A stretch of DNA of 64,000 nt from Phocoena phocoena (taxonomy: Eukaryota > Chordata > Mammalia > Artiodactyla > Phocoenidae). Below, in pieces: positions 24,155 through 35,900 of this stretch (its first letter is position 1; the number at the start of each line of letters is the position of its first letter). The DNA lies in the NCBI RefSeq assembly GCF_963924675.1, contig NC_089222.1:3348001-3412000 (forward strand), written 5' to 3'. The notes beneath the pieces are model-generated. The model was given only the letters and a program-made list of their open reading frames with translations, had not been told where the DNA came from and did no database searches. Position numbers and translations under genes: made by a program.

Positions 24155-24640
24155 ATGAAATCAGCATCTCAAAGAGACTTCTGCATGCCCATGTTCACTG
24201 CAGCACTATTCACAACAGGTGAGTTATGGAAACAACCTAAATGTCCATATAGACAGATGAATGAATTTAAAAAGGTGGTATATATAAACAGTGGAATATT
24301 ATTCAGCCATAAAGAAGAAGATCCTGCCATTTGTAACGACATGGATGAGGCTGGAGGATGATTATGGTAAGTGGAATAGGCCAGACACAGAGAGACGAAT
24401 ACCACACGATTCACTTATATGTACAATCTAAGAAAGCAGCACTCATAAAAGCAGAGAGTAGAATGGTGGTTGCCAGGGGCTGGGGGTGGGGGCAATGGGG
24501 AGATGTTGGTCAAAGGGTACAAAGCATCAGTTATGTAGAATGAATACAGTTTGTGAATCTAATGTACAGCACGGTGACAAGCGTTAACTGTATTAGATTG
24601 TATACTTGAGATTTTCTAAAAAGATAGATTTTAAGTCAAA
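24155..24640 (+). mobile_element. Old L1 3' fragment
   Basis: Remnant of the ORF2 C-terminus (catgttcactgcagcactattcac; ggaatattattcagccataaag) and 3' UTR (ggtggttgccaggggctggg). Its 3' end merges with the CA repeat. Translation gives only a broken resemblance to ORF2. Confidence 0.8.
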
Positions 24641-24645
24641 TCTCA

Positions 24646-24681
<36 letters not shown>
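24646..24681 (+). repeat. (CA)n microsatellite
   Basis: A pure run of about 17-18 CA units, probably seeded at the L1 3' end. Likely length-variable. Confidence 0.93.
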
Positions 24682-24683
<2 letters not shown>

Positions 24684-24689
24684 GTAACT

Positions 24690-25310
24690 ATGTAGGCGGT
24701 AAATAAGTCATTTAGCTTGCTTGTAATCTTTTCACAAAGAATATGAGAACACATCAAGTTGTACATCATAAATATATAAAATTTATGTCAAAGATAACAA
24801 GAAGTTTGAAAATACACATCCATTTACCATAGGAAGTGTTAAACAGCAAGTTGTCAGAATTATTGATGCTCAATTAAGCATAAACGATCTATATTATTGA
24901 ATTAATTTTTGCATTGTGCTTACTTATATCCATTTTTCCTTTCAGTTTTATTCTCAAAATATGAGAATAAGAAATGGAGTTCAAAGTCTTTAACTTCAGT
25001 CCATTATTGGTCCTTTGTCCATTAGCATTTCACAATCTCATTTCAACTTCTTAGAAGAACAAGGCAATACTCATCCCCCATCCCCCAATTAAATAGAAAT
25101 ACTTGACAAAACACATTGAAATTTAGATGGCACAATATACCTCTTTTTCTTCAGATAGACCTTATGCTCCTGGCAAAAGGGAGCTGAACCAGTGTTTGCT
25201 TTAGTGATTCTGCTTCACCAGTGAGAATATTTTATGGGGGAAGTAGGTAGTATACTCAAGAATGAGAGAGAGAGAGAACAAAGAGAAAGAAAGTATACCT
25301 TGTATATACC
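24690..25310. other. Unique intronic DNA
   Basis: No gene. A short (GA)n run is at 25265-25280. Confidence 0.45.
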
Positions 25311-25327
25311 TTGTAATTGCTTAAATC

Positions 25328-25550
25328 CTGAGTCTGCAAATTATGGCCTCTGGGGCAAATGTGGCCACCACCTGTTTTTATAAATAAAGTTTTTTTGGAA
25401 CATAGCCATGCTCACTCATTTATGGATTGTTTATGACCACTTCTGTGCTACAACAGCAGAGTTGAATAGTTGCAGCAGAGACTATATGATACCTAAAGCC
25501 AAAAATATTTTCTATCCGGCCCTTCACAGAAAAAGTTTGCCAACCCCTGG
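25328..25550 (+). mobile_element. hAT-type non-autonomous DNA transposon (copy 1)
   Basis: Ends ctgagtctgcaaattatggcc and ...gaaaaagtttgccaacccctgg are the two termini of a well-known ~220 bp mammalian hAT MITE (exact family name not certain). The 8-base flanks cttaaatc / tttaaatg are an imperfect target duplication. It lies in opposite orientation to the copy at 26316. Confidence 0.75.
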
Positions 25551-25559
25551 TTTAAATGA

Positions 25560-26035
25560 CAACATTTACATTTACATTTCAGATTTCAGATTTGAACCAT
25601 GGGGAAATGAACCAGGCAGATATTCTATCTCTTGATGCTTGAGTTCTCATGCTATCTTTCCCTATGTTATTGATCATTATTAAAAATTTCTACTAGATCA
25701 CAATGGCTTCTATAATATAGTGCAAAGTACACTACATTCAGGGCAGTGTGCCTTCCACTGCTTTTGACATGAATTACCAAGGCACTGTGATGATATATGT
25801 TCAGAGAACCTTCTTTGTCACGTTTTTGTAGAAATGGCTCAAATTTATGCTAACCAAGAAGGCTTATAAAAATTCCTCCCCTCTGCTCAGTACTCACTCT
25901 GTTGTCAAGGCAGCTTCAGGATCCTGTCCTGTTTCATGTTCCATGCTAAAATAAAATAATATAGTCTAGTGCCTTGAACATGTCTTGGTCCTTGGTAATA
26001 GGGCCATAACCTCAGGACCAATAAAATCAATTGAT
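25560..26035. other. Unique intronic DNA
   Basis: Nothing identifiable. Confidence 0.45.
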
Positions 26036-26039
26036 TTGA

Positions 26040-26240
26040 TGAATAAGACTAACATTTGCTGAGTGTTAGCTATGTCCCAGGCCTAGCTCTGAGTGCTTTT
26101 CATTTATTAACTAAATTAATCCTTACAACTATGTCTGAGAGGTAATGTTACCTCCACTTTGACAAGATGAGGAAACTAGTGCAAAAAGGTAATTTACCCA
26201 AAATTACACAACTGGGGTCTGGACCAGAAACTGAATTCAT
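26040..26240 (-). mobile_element. MIR SINE
   Basis: gctgagtgttagctatgtcccaggcc...acaagatgaggaaactag...cccaaaattacacaactgggg is a reverse-complement MIR. Moderately diverged. Confidence 0.7.
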
Positions 26241-26315
26241 ATCGATATTTTAAAATAGTATGTTTAAAAAAAAATAGTATGTATTGAGCGGTCTTTCATG
26301 GGATAGATCTAGTGC

Positions 26316-26537
26316 AAGAGTCTGCAAACTTTTATAAAGGGCCAGAGAGTAAATATTTTTGGCTTTGTGAGTCAGACAAGGTCTCTTTGCAATTTCTGAC
26401 CTTGTAGTAAGAAAGCATGACTGCTTTTGTGGACAATATATAAGCAAGTGGGCATGGCTGTGTTCCAAAGAAATCTTGTTTACAAAAGCAGGCTGCAGAC
26501 TAGATTTTGCCCAGAGCTGTAATTTGCCAACCCTTGG
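26316..26537 (-). mobile_element. hAT-type non-autonomous DNA transposon (copy 2)
   Basis: Same family as the 25328 element but inverted: starts agagtctgcaaacttttataaaggg and ends gtaatttgccaacccttgg. Target duplication tctagtgc (26308-26315) / tctagaca (26538-26545), in line with the hAT preference for TCTAGA-like 8-mers. Confidence 0.78.
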
Positions 26538-26766
26538 TCTAGACAAACCTACTAACCTACAAATGGTATTATTCTGTGTACCTATCACTGTGTGGGTGTG
26601 TTGGATGGGAATGAGGAAAGGTGTGAACATAACTCTCTCTAGAATCAACTGACACACAAAACTTATCTGCCAGCTAGGATCTAATTCTATTATGATCCAG
26701 CCCAAACTGATAACCTGAGAAGTTATGGGGCTATTCTGAAACCTCAACTCTAGAAAGTAGAACCAG

Positions 26767-27124
26767 GGACTTCCCTGGTGGCGCGGTGGTTAAGAATACG
26801 CTTGCCAATGCAGGGGACACGGGTTCGAGCCCTGGTCCGGGAAGATCCCACATGCCAGGGGGCAACTAAGCCTGGGCACTGCAACTACTGAGCCTGCGCT
26901 CTAGAACCTGTGAGCCACAACTACTAAGCCCATGTGCCACAACTACTGAAGCCCGCGTGCCTACAGCTCACGCTCTGCAACAAGAGAAGCCACCGCAATG
27001 AGAAGCCCGTGCACCACAATGAAGAGTAGCCCACGCTCGCCACAACCAGAAAAAGCCCGTGTGCAGCAACGAAGACCCAACACAACCAGAAAATAAAAAA
27101 ATAATAAAGAAAGAAATTTATAGG
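26767..27124 (+). mobile_element. CHR SINE (long form)
   Basis: Head ggacttccctggtggcgcgg, B box ggttcgagccc, body with several ccacaactactga units, A-rich tail. Duplication aagtagaaccag at 26755-26766 and 27125-27136 is perfect over 12 bases. Confidence 0.95.
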
Positions 27125-27136
27125 AAGTAGAACCAG

Positions 27137-28600
27137 CCCCGGAGGAAAATGTTGGGAAAAGATACCGGAGAGAGCCCAGTGGGTTAATTTCAAGAACATG
27201 TGGGCTATGATGATATGTCATAAATGGGATTATCAAATTTACCTTATTTATTACAGTTTCTGGATTTTAACTTTGAAACCAAACTGCACTGTGGGAAGAT
27301 GGCAGACGAAAACTTCCTGGCAGTATTTTTGGTCATACCATAGGGCCCAAAATACATTCTGAAGACAAACTCACCATCTTCCACCACAGGGGAGGGAGAG
27401 GCTGTTTTCAGTTTGTTTTGAACAGGGCTGCACTATAAATCTGAGAACTCAGCTGTTTTTAGATTTCCAGTGGGATGTGAGTGGGAACAGGAGAGCCAGG
27501 GCTGGAGGTGGGAAGTAAGATCCCAGTAAGGTCCGCTCTGCACCACTGTGCATGCTGCTCCAAGCAGAAGGGGGCCGAGCTAAGGGGGCATAGAGGGGCT
27601 GAAATGCACTCTCCAAACCACGCAGCCCCGGATCCGCCTGCCTCCAGGGTCTTTTCTTTCCCAGTTCTCGCCCAGGCACCCCATGGTTTATCCACAGTCC
27701 TGTAAAGAACTGAATTTGGCAAACCTCTGGGTTAATTACGACTGCACAGACATGAAGCGTGGTCTCATCCTAGCCCACGTGATGACGGGTCCTCATCACA
27801 TTTATATACATGTCTGTTAGGGATCGACTTCCAAGTGTCTTCCACACCCACCCACGGCATGACTGTGCAGCCAAGAAGGCACTCGCGCTTCCAAACAGAG
27901 GTTAAATGAAGTGATGGTAAGGCCGGAAACACCAGACGGAGGAGTCAACAACTTCCTACGGGGCCAGTGATCGTGGCGTCATCAGCCTGTGTCTGCTGCC
28001 TGCAGGTGGAGCTCCAGCTGAAGCTGAGTATACACCGAACTGGTCTGTGGACACACATATTTGTGGCCACTTGTCACAGTGACAGTGAGAATAGGTGAAA
28101 CGTCCTCAGCTTCCTGTTTCCCTTTTAACTGAAAGCCTCTTCTCACCACAGGGAGCTATGATTCATGTTTGTTTTCAAACATTAGACTGAACCCAGGGCA
28201 CTACACTGCTTACGCATTGTGTGTGCAGGCACTTTAGCAAGTGAAGTGCTCCTCCTTAAGAGGAAAGACCTTTTCATGAACTCCAAGGACAATAAAGTAG
28301 TTGGGGGCTTCCCGGGAGAATGACTGGTCCTGCGTCCCGGTCACCTTCTCTTGCTGGTTAAGAGAAGGTACAAGCTAAGTGGCTTGGGGCATTTGCAGCC
28401 AAATTTGAAGGGCTCTGAGTGATCCCACGGCTTTGTTTGAGAAAGGAAATACACTGCTTCTGTAAAACAAATGAGGAAAATAATATAAAAATGTCTGGTC
28501 AGAGAGCTAGGTCAAATGCATGACACAGTGGGGCATTTTGTCTCTTTTCTAAGAAACAAGAACAAAGCAATTAAAAAGAATGAGAGGGAATAACGTATTT
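27137..28600. other. Unique intronic DNA
   Basis: No gene or nameable repeat. Overlapping ORFs on both strands around 27450-27720 are a GC-richer coincidence without splice sites or family resemblance. Confidence 0.45.
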
Positions 28601-28620
28601 CCAAGACAGAATGGTACTGT

Positions 28621-29630
28621 ATAGACAGCAAAGGAAACCAACAAAATGAAAAGGCCATCTAGGGATGGGAGAAAATATTTGCAAATCATATATCTGATAA
28701 GGGGCTAACATCCAAAATATATAAAGAACTCATGCAACTAAAAAAAATTCAATTAAAAAGTGAGTAGAGTATCTGAATAATCCACAGAAGACCTACAGAT
28801 GGCCAATAGGCACATGAAAAGATGCTCAACATCACTAATTATCAGAGAAATGCAAATCAAAACCACAATGAGATATCACCTCACACCCGTCAGAATGGAT
28901 CATCAAAAAGACAAATAACAAACGCTGGAGAGGGTGCGGAGAAAAGGGAACCCTCCTGCACTGTTGGTGGGAATGTAGATTGGTGCAGCCACTATGGGAA
29001 AGAGTGTGGAGGTTCCTCAAAAACAAAAAAAACCCAAAAAACAAACATCATATTATCTAGCAATTCCACTCCAGGGTATTTATCCAAAGGAAACAAAATC
29101 ACTTACTTGAAAAGATATCTACACCCCCATGTTCACTGCAGCATTATTTACAACAGCCAAGACATGGAAACAATCTGTATCCATCGATGGATGAATAGAT
29201 AAAGATGTGGTACATACACAAAATGGAATATGACTCAGCCATAGGAAAGAAGGAAATCCTGCCATTTGCAAAAACATGGATGGAACTTGAGGGTATTATG
29301 CTAAGTGAAATAAATCAAATACTGTGTGATTTCACTTGTATGTGGAATCTAAAATAACCAAAAAACCAAAAACCCCAATTCACAGAAACAGAGAACAGAA
29401 TGATAGTTGCCAGAGGCAGGGGGTGGGTGAAATGGCTGAAGAGGTGTAGTCAAAAGATACAAACTTCTAGTTATAAACAAGTCCTGGGGATATAATGTAT
29501 AGCATGGTGACTATCAAAAAAGAGACCAAATGGTGGTGATATTTACGACGAGACTACATCATAGATTGGGGGGTGGTAGTGCTCATAAGGCGGGCATTAT
29601 GTGTTTAAGTTTTAAATGTAGAAAAGAAAT
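28621..29630 (+). mobile_element. L1 3' third (ORF2 C-terminus and 3' UTR), 5'-truncated
   Basis: Contains the ORF2 landmarks ggaaaccaacaaaatgaaaag, agatgctcaacatcactaat, gggaaccctcctgcactgttg and ggaatatgactcagccatag, then 3' UTR. Frame is broken by indels (an A-rich aaaacaaaaaaaaccc insertion near 29020). Confidence 0.9.
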
Positions 29631-29639
29631 GCAAAGTGA

Positions 29640-29918
29640 GAGCAAATGACTTGCCGGAAAAATCAACAGTAGAAATCTAACTAAATCACTGGAATAAAGC
29701 TGAGCAATCAGTATTTAATTGCCAATATGTGAATGAGCCTTTTGATGAATCCTGATCTCCAAAGGAAATTTATTCTGATATTCTGATAATTCAGAATTTC
29801 AGATTAGTTGGAGCTTTCTCCTATTCTAAAATTAGCTTCCTCTAATAGAAACACAAATCTTTAGATCCTTGGGGTCTAATTCAACTATAAAACACGCATG
29901 CTCTGCCTATGAAGAATT
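29640..29918. other. Unique intronic DNA
   Basis: Nothing identifiable. Confidence 0.4.
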
Positions 29919-29924
29919 TGGATT

Positions 29925-30085
29925 GCATTCATTCATTTATTCAAGAAATACTGACTGAGCACCCCGAAGCTGTTCTCAGGGCTTGGAGTGCCTCAGGGAA
30001 TACAACAGATGAAAATCCTTATTCTTTTAGACTTTCCATTCTAGTAAAGAAGGAGAGACAAAATAAATAAGTAAATGATTTAATA
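29925..30085 (-). mobile_element. L2 LINE 3' end
   Basis: cattcatttattcaagaaatactgactgagcacc...ggcttggagtgcctcagggaatacaacagatg is the reverse complement of the L2 3' terminus. Confidence 0.65.
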
Positions 30086-30264
30086 TATTAAAAGGTTTAC
30101 GTAGCATAGAAAAAATGAAGCAGGAGAAAGGAATATTACCATTTTTTTGGTAACTTGACTAGTTATTACTTGTCAAAAATGAATAGTTGCTCTTTTATGT
30201 GTTTGATATGTGCTTTGCCTAGTATTATGCAGAATATGTAAGAAGAACATGGAACCAGGAAAGA

Positions 30265-30430
30265 GGAGAGAGGACATGTGAACACATGTCCCAGATCTGC
30301 GGTGTTTCCTTGGGCAAAGCACTCGACCCCTCACCATCTCAAGTGCCTCATCTGTAGAATAAGGGCATTGAACTCGATAATTTATTTCTAAGGCTCCTTC
30401 TCTTCTTAACCTCACGATTCTGTGATTCTA
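30265..30430 (+). mobile_element. MIR/MIR3 SINE
   Basis: tccttgggcaaagcactcgacccctc...ctcatctgtagaataagggcattgaac...cacgattctgtgattcta matches a MIR-type core and 3' end. Confidence 0.65.
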
Positions 30431-30812
30431 AGAATGAAAGCTTACTGTATTCAGAGAGTAGTCAACAACCATGAAAAGAAAGGTGTTGGGGGCAAATCCT
30501 TTTCCTGAAATTCACTAATCCAATTTGACTTGGTCAAGTAGCTTTTACTGCAGGAACTGTCCATGACACACGCCTGGGACTGACTACTGCAAAGTCACTA
30601 AACATTGATTCCAGCACTCAGGGTCAGTTAGGTAAGTGGTAAATGCAGGTGAGGAAAAGTAAAGCCAGGGTTTGGAGACTCTCCTGGAAGCTATCAGGCA
30701 TGACAGGGCACCCACAGCACAGGGGCACTGTGGCAGTGTTCACCCTAACATAGCTTTTTCAGGAATAATAATTGAGGTAGTTCTAGGGTACCTCCAATCT
30801 ACAATGAATCTC
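30431..30812. other. Unique intronic DNA
   Basis: Nothing identifiable. Confidence 0.45.
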
Positions 30813-30823
30813 AGCATAATTTT

Positions 30824-31029
30824 TTTTTTTTTTTTGCGGTACGCGGGCCTCTCACTGTTGTGGCCTCTCCCGTTGCGGAGCACAGGCTCCGGACGCGCAG
30901 GCTCAGCGGCCATGGCTCACGGGCCCAGCCGCTCCGAGGCATGTGGGATCTTCCCGGACCGGGGCACAAACCCGTGTCCCCTGCATCGGCAGGCGGACTC
31001 TCAACCACTGTGCCACCAGGGAAGCCCCT
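30824..31029 (-). mobile_element. CHR SINE, short GC-rich young form
   Basis: Reverse complement of the short form: T15 tract, gcggtacgcgggcctctcac ... ccaccagggaagcccc. Duplication agcataatttt at 30813-30823 and 31030-31040, perfect over 11 bases. Confidence 0.95.
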
Positions 31030-31109
31030 AGCATAATTTTTGAATGTCTCACTGAGCTATTGTGTGGCATCCAAACACTATTCATTTCCTTTCCTTTAAA
31101 TTGTTTCTT

Positions 31110-31376
31110 TTTTAAAATTTTATTTATTTGGCTGTGTCAGGTCTTAGTTGTGGCACTTGGGATCTTCGTTTTGGCATGAAGGGTCTTCGTTGCGGTGTGC
31201 GGGCTTCTCTGTAGTTGTGGTGCTTGGGCTCCAGAGTGCTCGGGCTCAGTAGTGGCGGCCCATGGGCTTAGTTGCCCTGCAGCATGTGGGATCTTAGTTC
31301 CCTGACCAGGGATTGAACTGACATCCTCTGCTTTGGAAGGTGGATTCGTAACCACTGGACCACCAGGGAAGTCCCC
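31110..31376 (-). mobile_element. CHR SINE
   Basis: Reverse complement CHR: ttatttggctgtgtcaggtc ... ggaccaccagggaagtcccc. Duplication taaattgtttctt (31097-31109) / taaatggtttctt (31377-31389), one mismatch. It sits only about 70 bases from the preceding SINE, same orientation. Confidence 0.94.
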
Positions 31377-31389
31377 TAAATGGTTTCTT

Positions 31390-32015
31390 AAGCACACAGG
31401 AAGCTTAGAAAGACAAGTTACCTGCAGTGGATAGATGAAAATGAACTTAGGAGCCCTGAGCTGGAACTATATCCCCAGGCAAATGACCCCATTATTCCCT
31501 GACCAACCGGCAAAATCTTCAATGTAAAGCATCAGCGATTTATACACTTTTTACTTGAATGTTAAAATGTGACCTGAATAATTTAGGTGTAAAAATTTGA
31601 GTAAGCAATAGAGACTTCCTCTTCAGAATTAGAAATTTCACATGAAGAAGGCTTAAAATATCAACTTAATAAGGAAAGGACACCAGCTATCTAAATTCTA
31701 GAGGGAGGTCTTATACCGACTGCATGGGCAAACAGACCCAGGGATGGAGGGTGTCCAAGATGGAATATTTCCAGGGCTGGTAAATTGATGTTGGGTAAAC
31801 ATTTAGCTATAATATTGGGATTTATAGTAGAGTATAAATATTTAGGCAATGAGATATGCTAGAAAAGGCACCTGAGGGTAGGTAGTACCTAACCTGCTTT
31901 AAAAACATTTGTGGTGAGTTGATTGTCCATTCCATCTTACAGGGAAATGGCATTGTGATTATTTCTCTGATGATCAAAAGGCTAGGTGGCCACGAATTAG
32001 TATCCACGGTAGCAG
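31390..32015. other. Unique intronic DNA
   Basis: Nothing identifiable. Confidence 0.45.
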
Positions 32016-32017
32016 AT

Positions 32018-32455
32018 GCTGTCACTGGGGGAGACCAGCCCATATCTCCTGGGCACTGATCTTTTCAGTGCATCCTAACTGCCAGTACTTGCATCTCTTT
32101 TCGAGAGGGCTTTCTTTGGCCAACTAAGCCCACTCTCACTGTGGTGTGACAGCAGAAAGTGCTAGAAATTAGCATCCTTCCTGAAGAACCTCAGTCAGTG
32201 GGTTGGTAGATAAATAACCAAGCTGTTTGCCCCTTGGGTGGGGTAACTATAGTTCAGTGCAGGTTCTACACTGTCTCCCTTTGGGACCAAGTGTCAGTTG
32301 CCCACATGGTAATTTGTATGATGCTACATACTGTATCGCTTCCTTCTCTTATGTATCTTACTCCCCACTCCCCCAATTTACAGCACTTCCTAATAAAACA
32401 ATTTGCACTCAATTCTTTGTCGCAGTCTGTTTCTAAGGGATCCCAAACTGAGAAA
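32018..32455 (+). mobile_element. Solo LTR, ERVL type (LTR16/LTR33-like)
   Basis: The 3' half has the R-U5 pattern of ERVL LTRs: aataaaacaatttgcactc (polyA signal) followed by aattctttgtcgcagtctg and tctaagggatcccaaactgag. No internal retroviral sequence flanks it. The 5' boundary is approximate and the family is uncertain. An old non-coding remnant. Confidence 0.5.
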
Positions 32456-32945
32456 ATGATAGATGCATCTGGAACGCTTCTATTTTTTCTGGTCTGTAAT
32501 AGCTCCCCTTGAGTGATACAGTAACAGTAAGGCATAAGCCTGTCCCACTTGAAAGTCAGGCACTGAGTAGAAAATTTCATCATTTTATATATAGATACAA
32601 GAGATTTTGAAAGTTTGAAATTCTGTCAGTGGTACACCTGATAACCTACTCTACAGCTAGAGGCTGACCACGATGAATTTTTAAATGACTTGAAGTGAAC
32701 AAGAAAACAATGCAAATACAACCACAGAATTCCCCAAGAGCCTTGCTTGCATTAGTTCACTAACCAAACAATTAATTTAAAAGAGCCACGAACACTGATT
32801 CTAGGAAATTAACAGATCATATATAATTGAGAGATATATAGCTTTGGGCATTTCATGGAAGTTGTGTACATTTTGATACTATATCATTACCAATGTTTTA
32901 TCAAAACATTATAGTTTTTCCTTTAAATATGTCTATGTTCACAAA
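32456..32945. other. Unique AT-rich intronic DNA
   Basis: Nothing identifiable. Confidence 0.45.
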
Positions 32946-32949
32946 ATTT

Positions 32950-35900
32950 CCACGTTTTTTATTTTTACTTTATTTTTAACGTTTTTCCCACTATACAAAG
33001 ATATCACCAATATTATTGTGCTGCAAATTTCACCCTATGACTCATTCACTTTGCAACTGGAAGTTTGTACCCCTTAATCTCCCTCACCTATCTCACTTGT
33101 AGCCCAAACCCCTTCCCCTCTGGCAACCATCTGTTTGTTCTCTGTATCTATCAGTCTGTTTGTGTTTTGTCATGTTTGTTCATTTGTTTTGTTTTTTAGA
33201 TTACACATATAAGTGAAATCGTATGGTATTTGTATTCTCTGACTTATTTCGCTTAGCATAATACCCTCTAGGTTCATCCATGTTGTCACAAATGGCAAGA
33301 TTTCGTTCTTTTTTTATGGCTGAGTAATACTCTATTGTGGGTATATATATATACACATACACATCTTCTTTATCCATTCATCTATTGATGAACACACCAG
33401 CTGCTTCTTTATTTTGGCAGCACTATTGTAAATAATGTAAATAATGCTGCAATGAAAACAGGGGTGCATGTATCTTTTCAAATCTAGTGTTTTCATTTTC
33501 TTCACAAAAATACCCAGAAGTGGAACTGCTGGATAACATGACAGTTCTATTTTTAGTTTTGTGAGGGACATCCATAATATTTTCTTGTGTACCTATTTAC
33601 ATAGCCACCAGCAGTGCATGAGGGCTCATTTTTCTCCACATTCTTGCCAACACTTTTATTTGGTGTTTTTTTGATGACAGCTATTCTGATGGGTGTGATG
33701 TGATAACTCACATGGTTTTTGATTTGCATTTCCCTGATGATTAGCGATGTTGAGCATTTTTTTCATATGTCTGTTGGCCATCTGTATGACTTCATTGGGA
33801 TAATGTCTATTCAAGTTCTCTGCCCATTTTTTTAACCAGGTTGTTTTTTTTGATATTGAGTTGTATGAGTTCTTTGCAAATTTTTGGTATTAATCTCTTA
33901 TCAGATATATCATTTGCAAATATCTTCTCCCATTCAGTAGGCAGCCTTTTCATTTTGTTGATGATTTCCTGTGCTGTGCAAAAGCTTTTTAGTTAATCTA
34001 GCCCCATTTGTTTATTTTTGCTTCTGTTCCCTTTGCCTGAGGAGAAATATCCAAAAATACATTGCTAAGACCAATGTCAAAAAGCATACTGCCTGTTTTC
34101 TTCTAGAAGTTTTATGGTTTCAGGTCTTACATTTAAGTTTTTAATCCATTTTTAGATTATTTTTGTAAATGGTGTGAGAAAGTAGTCCAGATTGATTTTT
34201 TGCATGTATCTGTCCAGTTTTCCTAACACCATTTATTGAAGAAGCTGTCTTTTCCCCACTGTATATTCTTGCCTCTTTTGTCGTAGAATAATTGACCATA
34301 TGAATGTGGGTTTACTTGTGAGTTCTCTGTTCTGTTCCATTGATCTGTATATCTGTTTTCAGTACAGGACCATACTGTTTTGATTACTGCAGCTTTGTTT
34401 GTTTGAAATCAGGGAGCATGATACTTCCAGCTTTGTCCTTCTTTCTCAAGATTGATTTGGCTATTTGGGGTCTTTTGTGTTTTCATACAAATTTTAGAAT
34501 TATTTGTTCTAGTTCTGTGAAAAATGCCATTGGTATTCTGATAGGAATTGAATTGAATCTGTAGATTGCATTAGGCAGTATGGTCATGTAAACAATATTA
34601 ATTCTTTCAATCCGTGAACACAGTATATCTTTCCATCTGTGTCATCTACAATTTTTTTCATCAGTGTCTTATAGTTTTCTGAGTACAGGTCTTTTACTTC
34701 CTTAGTTAGATTTATTCCTAGCTATTTTGTTCTTTTTAATGAGATGGTAAATGGGATTGTTTTCTTAATTTCTCTTTCTGATAGTTCATTGTTAGTGTAT
34801 AGAAATGCAACAGACTTCTGTATGTTAATTTTGTATCCTGCAACTTTACCAAATTCTGATGAGCTGTAGGCGTTTTTTTGGTGGTGTTTCTAGGATTTTC
34901 TATGTATAGTACCATGTCACCTGCAAACAGTGACGGTTTTACTTATTTCTCTCCAATTCAGATTCCTATTTTTTCTTGTCTGATTACTATGGATAGGGCT
35001 TCCAATACTCTTGAATAAAAGTGGTGAGAGTGCACATCCTTCTCTTGTTTCTGATCTTAGAAGAAATGCTTTCAGTTTTTCACCATTGAACATGATGTTA
35101 GCTGTGGGCTTCTCCTATATGGTCTTTATTATGTTGAGATATGTTCCCTCTATACTCACTTTATTGGAAGTTTTTAATCATAAATGGATGTTGAGCTTTG
35201 TCAAACATTTTTTCTGCATCTATTGAGATGATCATATGATTTTTATTCTCCAGTTCATTAAAGTGGTGTATCACACTGATTAATTTGTGGGTACTGAAGC
35301 ATCCTTTCATCAGTAGGGTAAATCCCACTTGATTATGGTGCATGAACCTTTTAATGTATTGTTGAAATCAGTCAGCTAATATGTTGCTGAGAATTTTTGC
35401 ATGTATGTTCATCAGGGATGTTGGCTTGTAATTTTCCTTTTTTGTAGTGACTTTGTCTTGTTTTGATATCAGGGTTATGCTAACCTTGTAGAATGAGTTT
35501 GGCAGCATTTCTTTCTCTTTAATTTTTTGGAAAAGTTTGAAAAGACTAGGGGTTAACTCTTCCTTAGATATTTGTAGAATTTTATCTGTGAAGCTGTTTG
35601 GTGCTGGACTTTTGTTTGTTGGGAGTTTTTTTTTTTAATCACTAATTTCATTACTGGAAATCATCTGTCCTATTATCTGTTTCTTCCTGATTCAACCTTG
35701 AGAGACTGTACATTTCTAGGAATTTATCCATTTCTTCCAGCTTGTCCATTTTATTGGTGCACAATTGTTCATAGTTGTATCTTATGATCCTTTGTATTTC
35801 TGTGTTGTTGGTTGTAACTTTTCTTTTTTCATGTCTGATTTTACTTATTTGGGCCTTCTCTCCCCCTTTTTTTGGTGATGACCTGGCTAAAGGTTTATCA

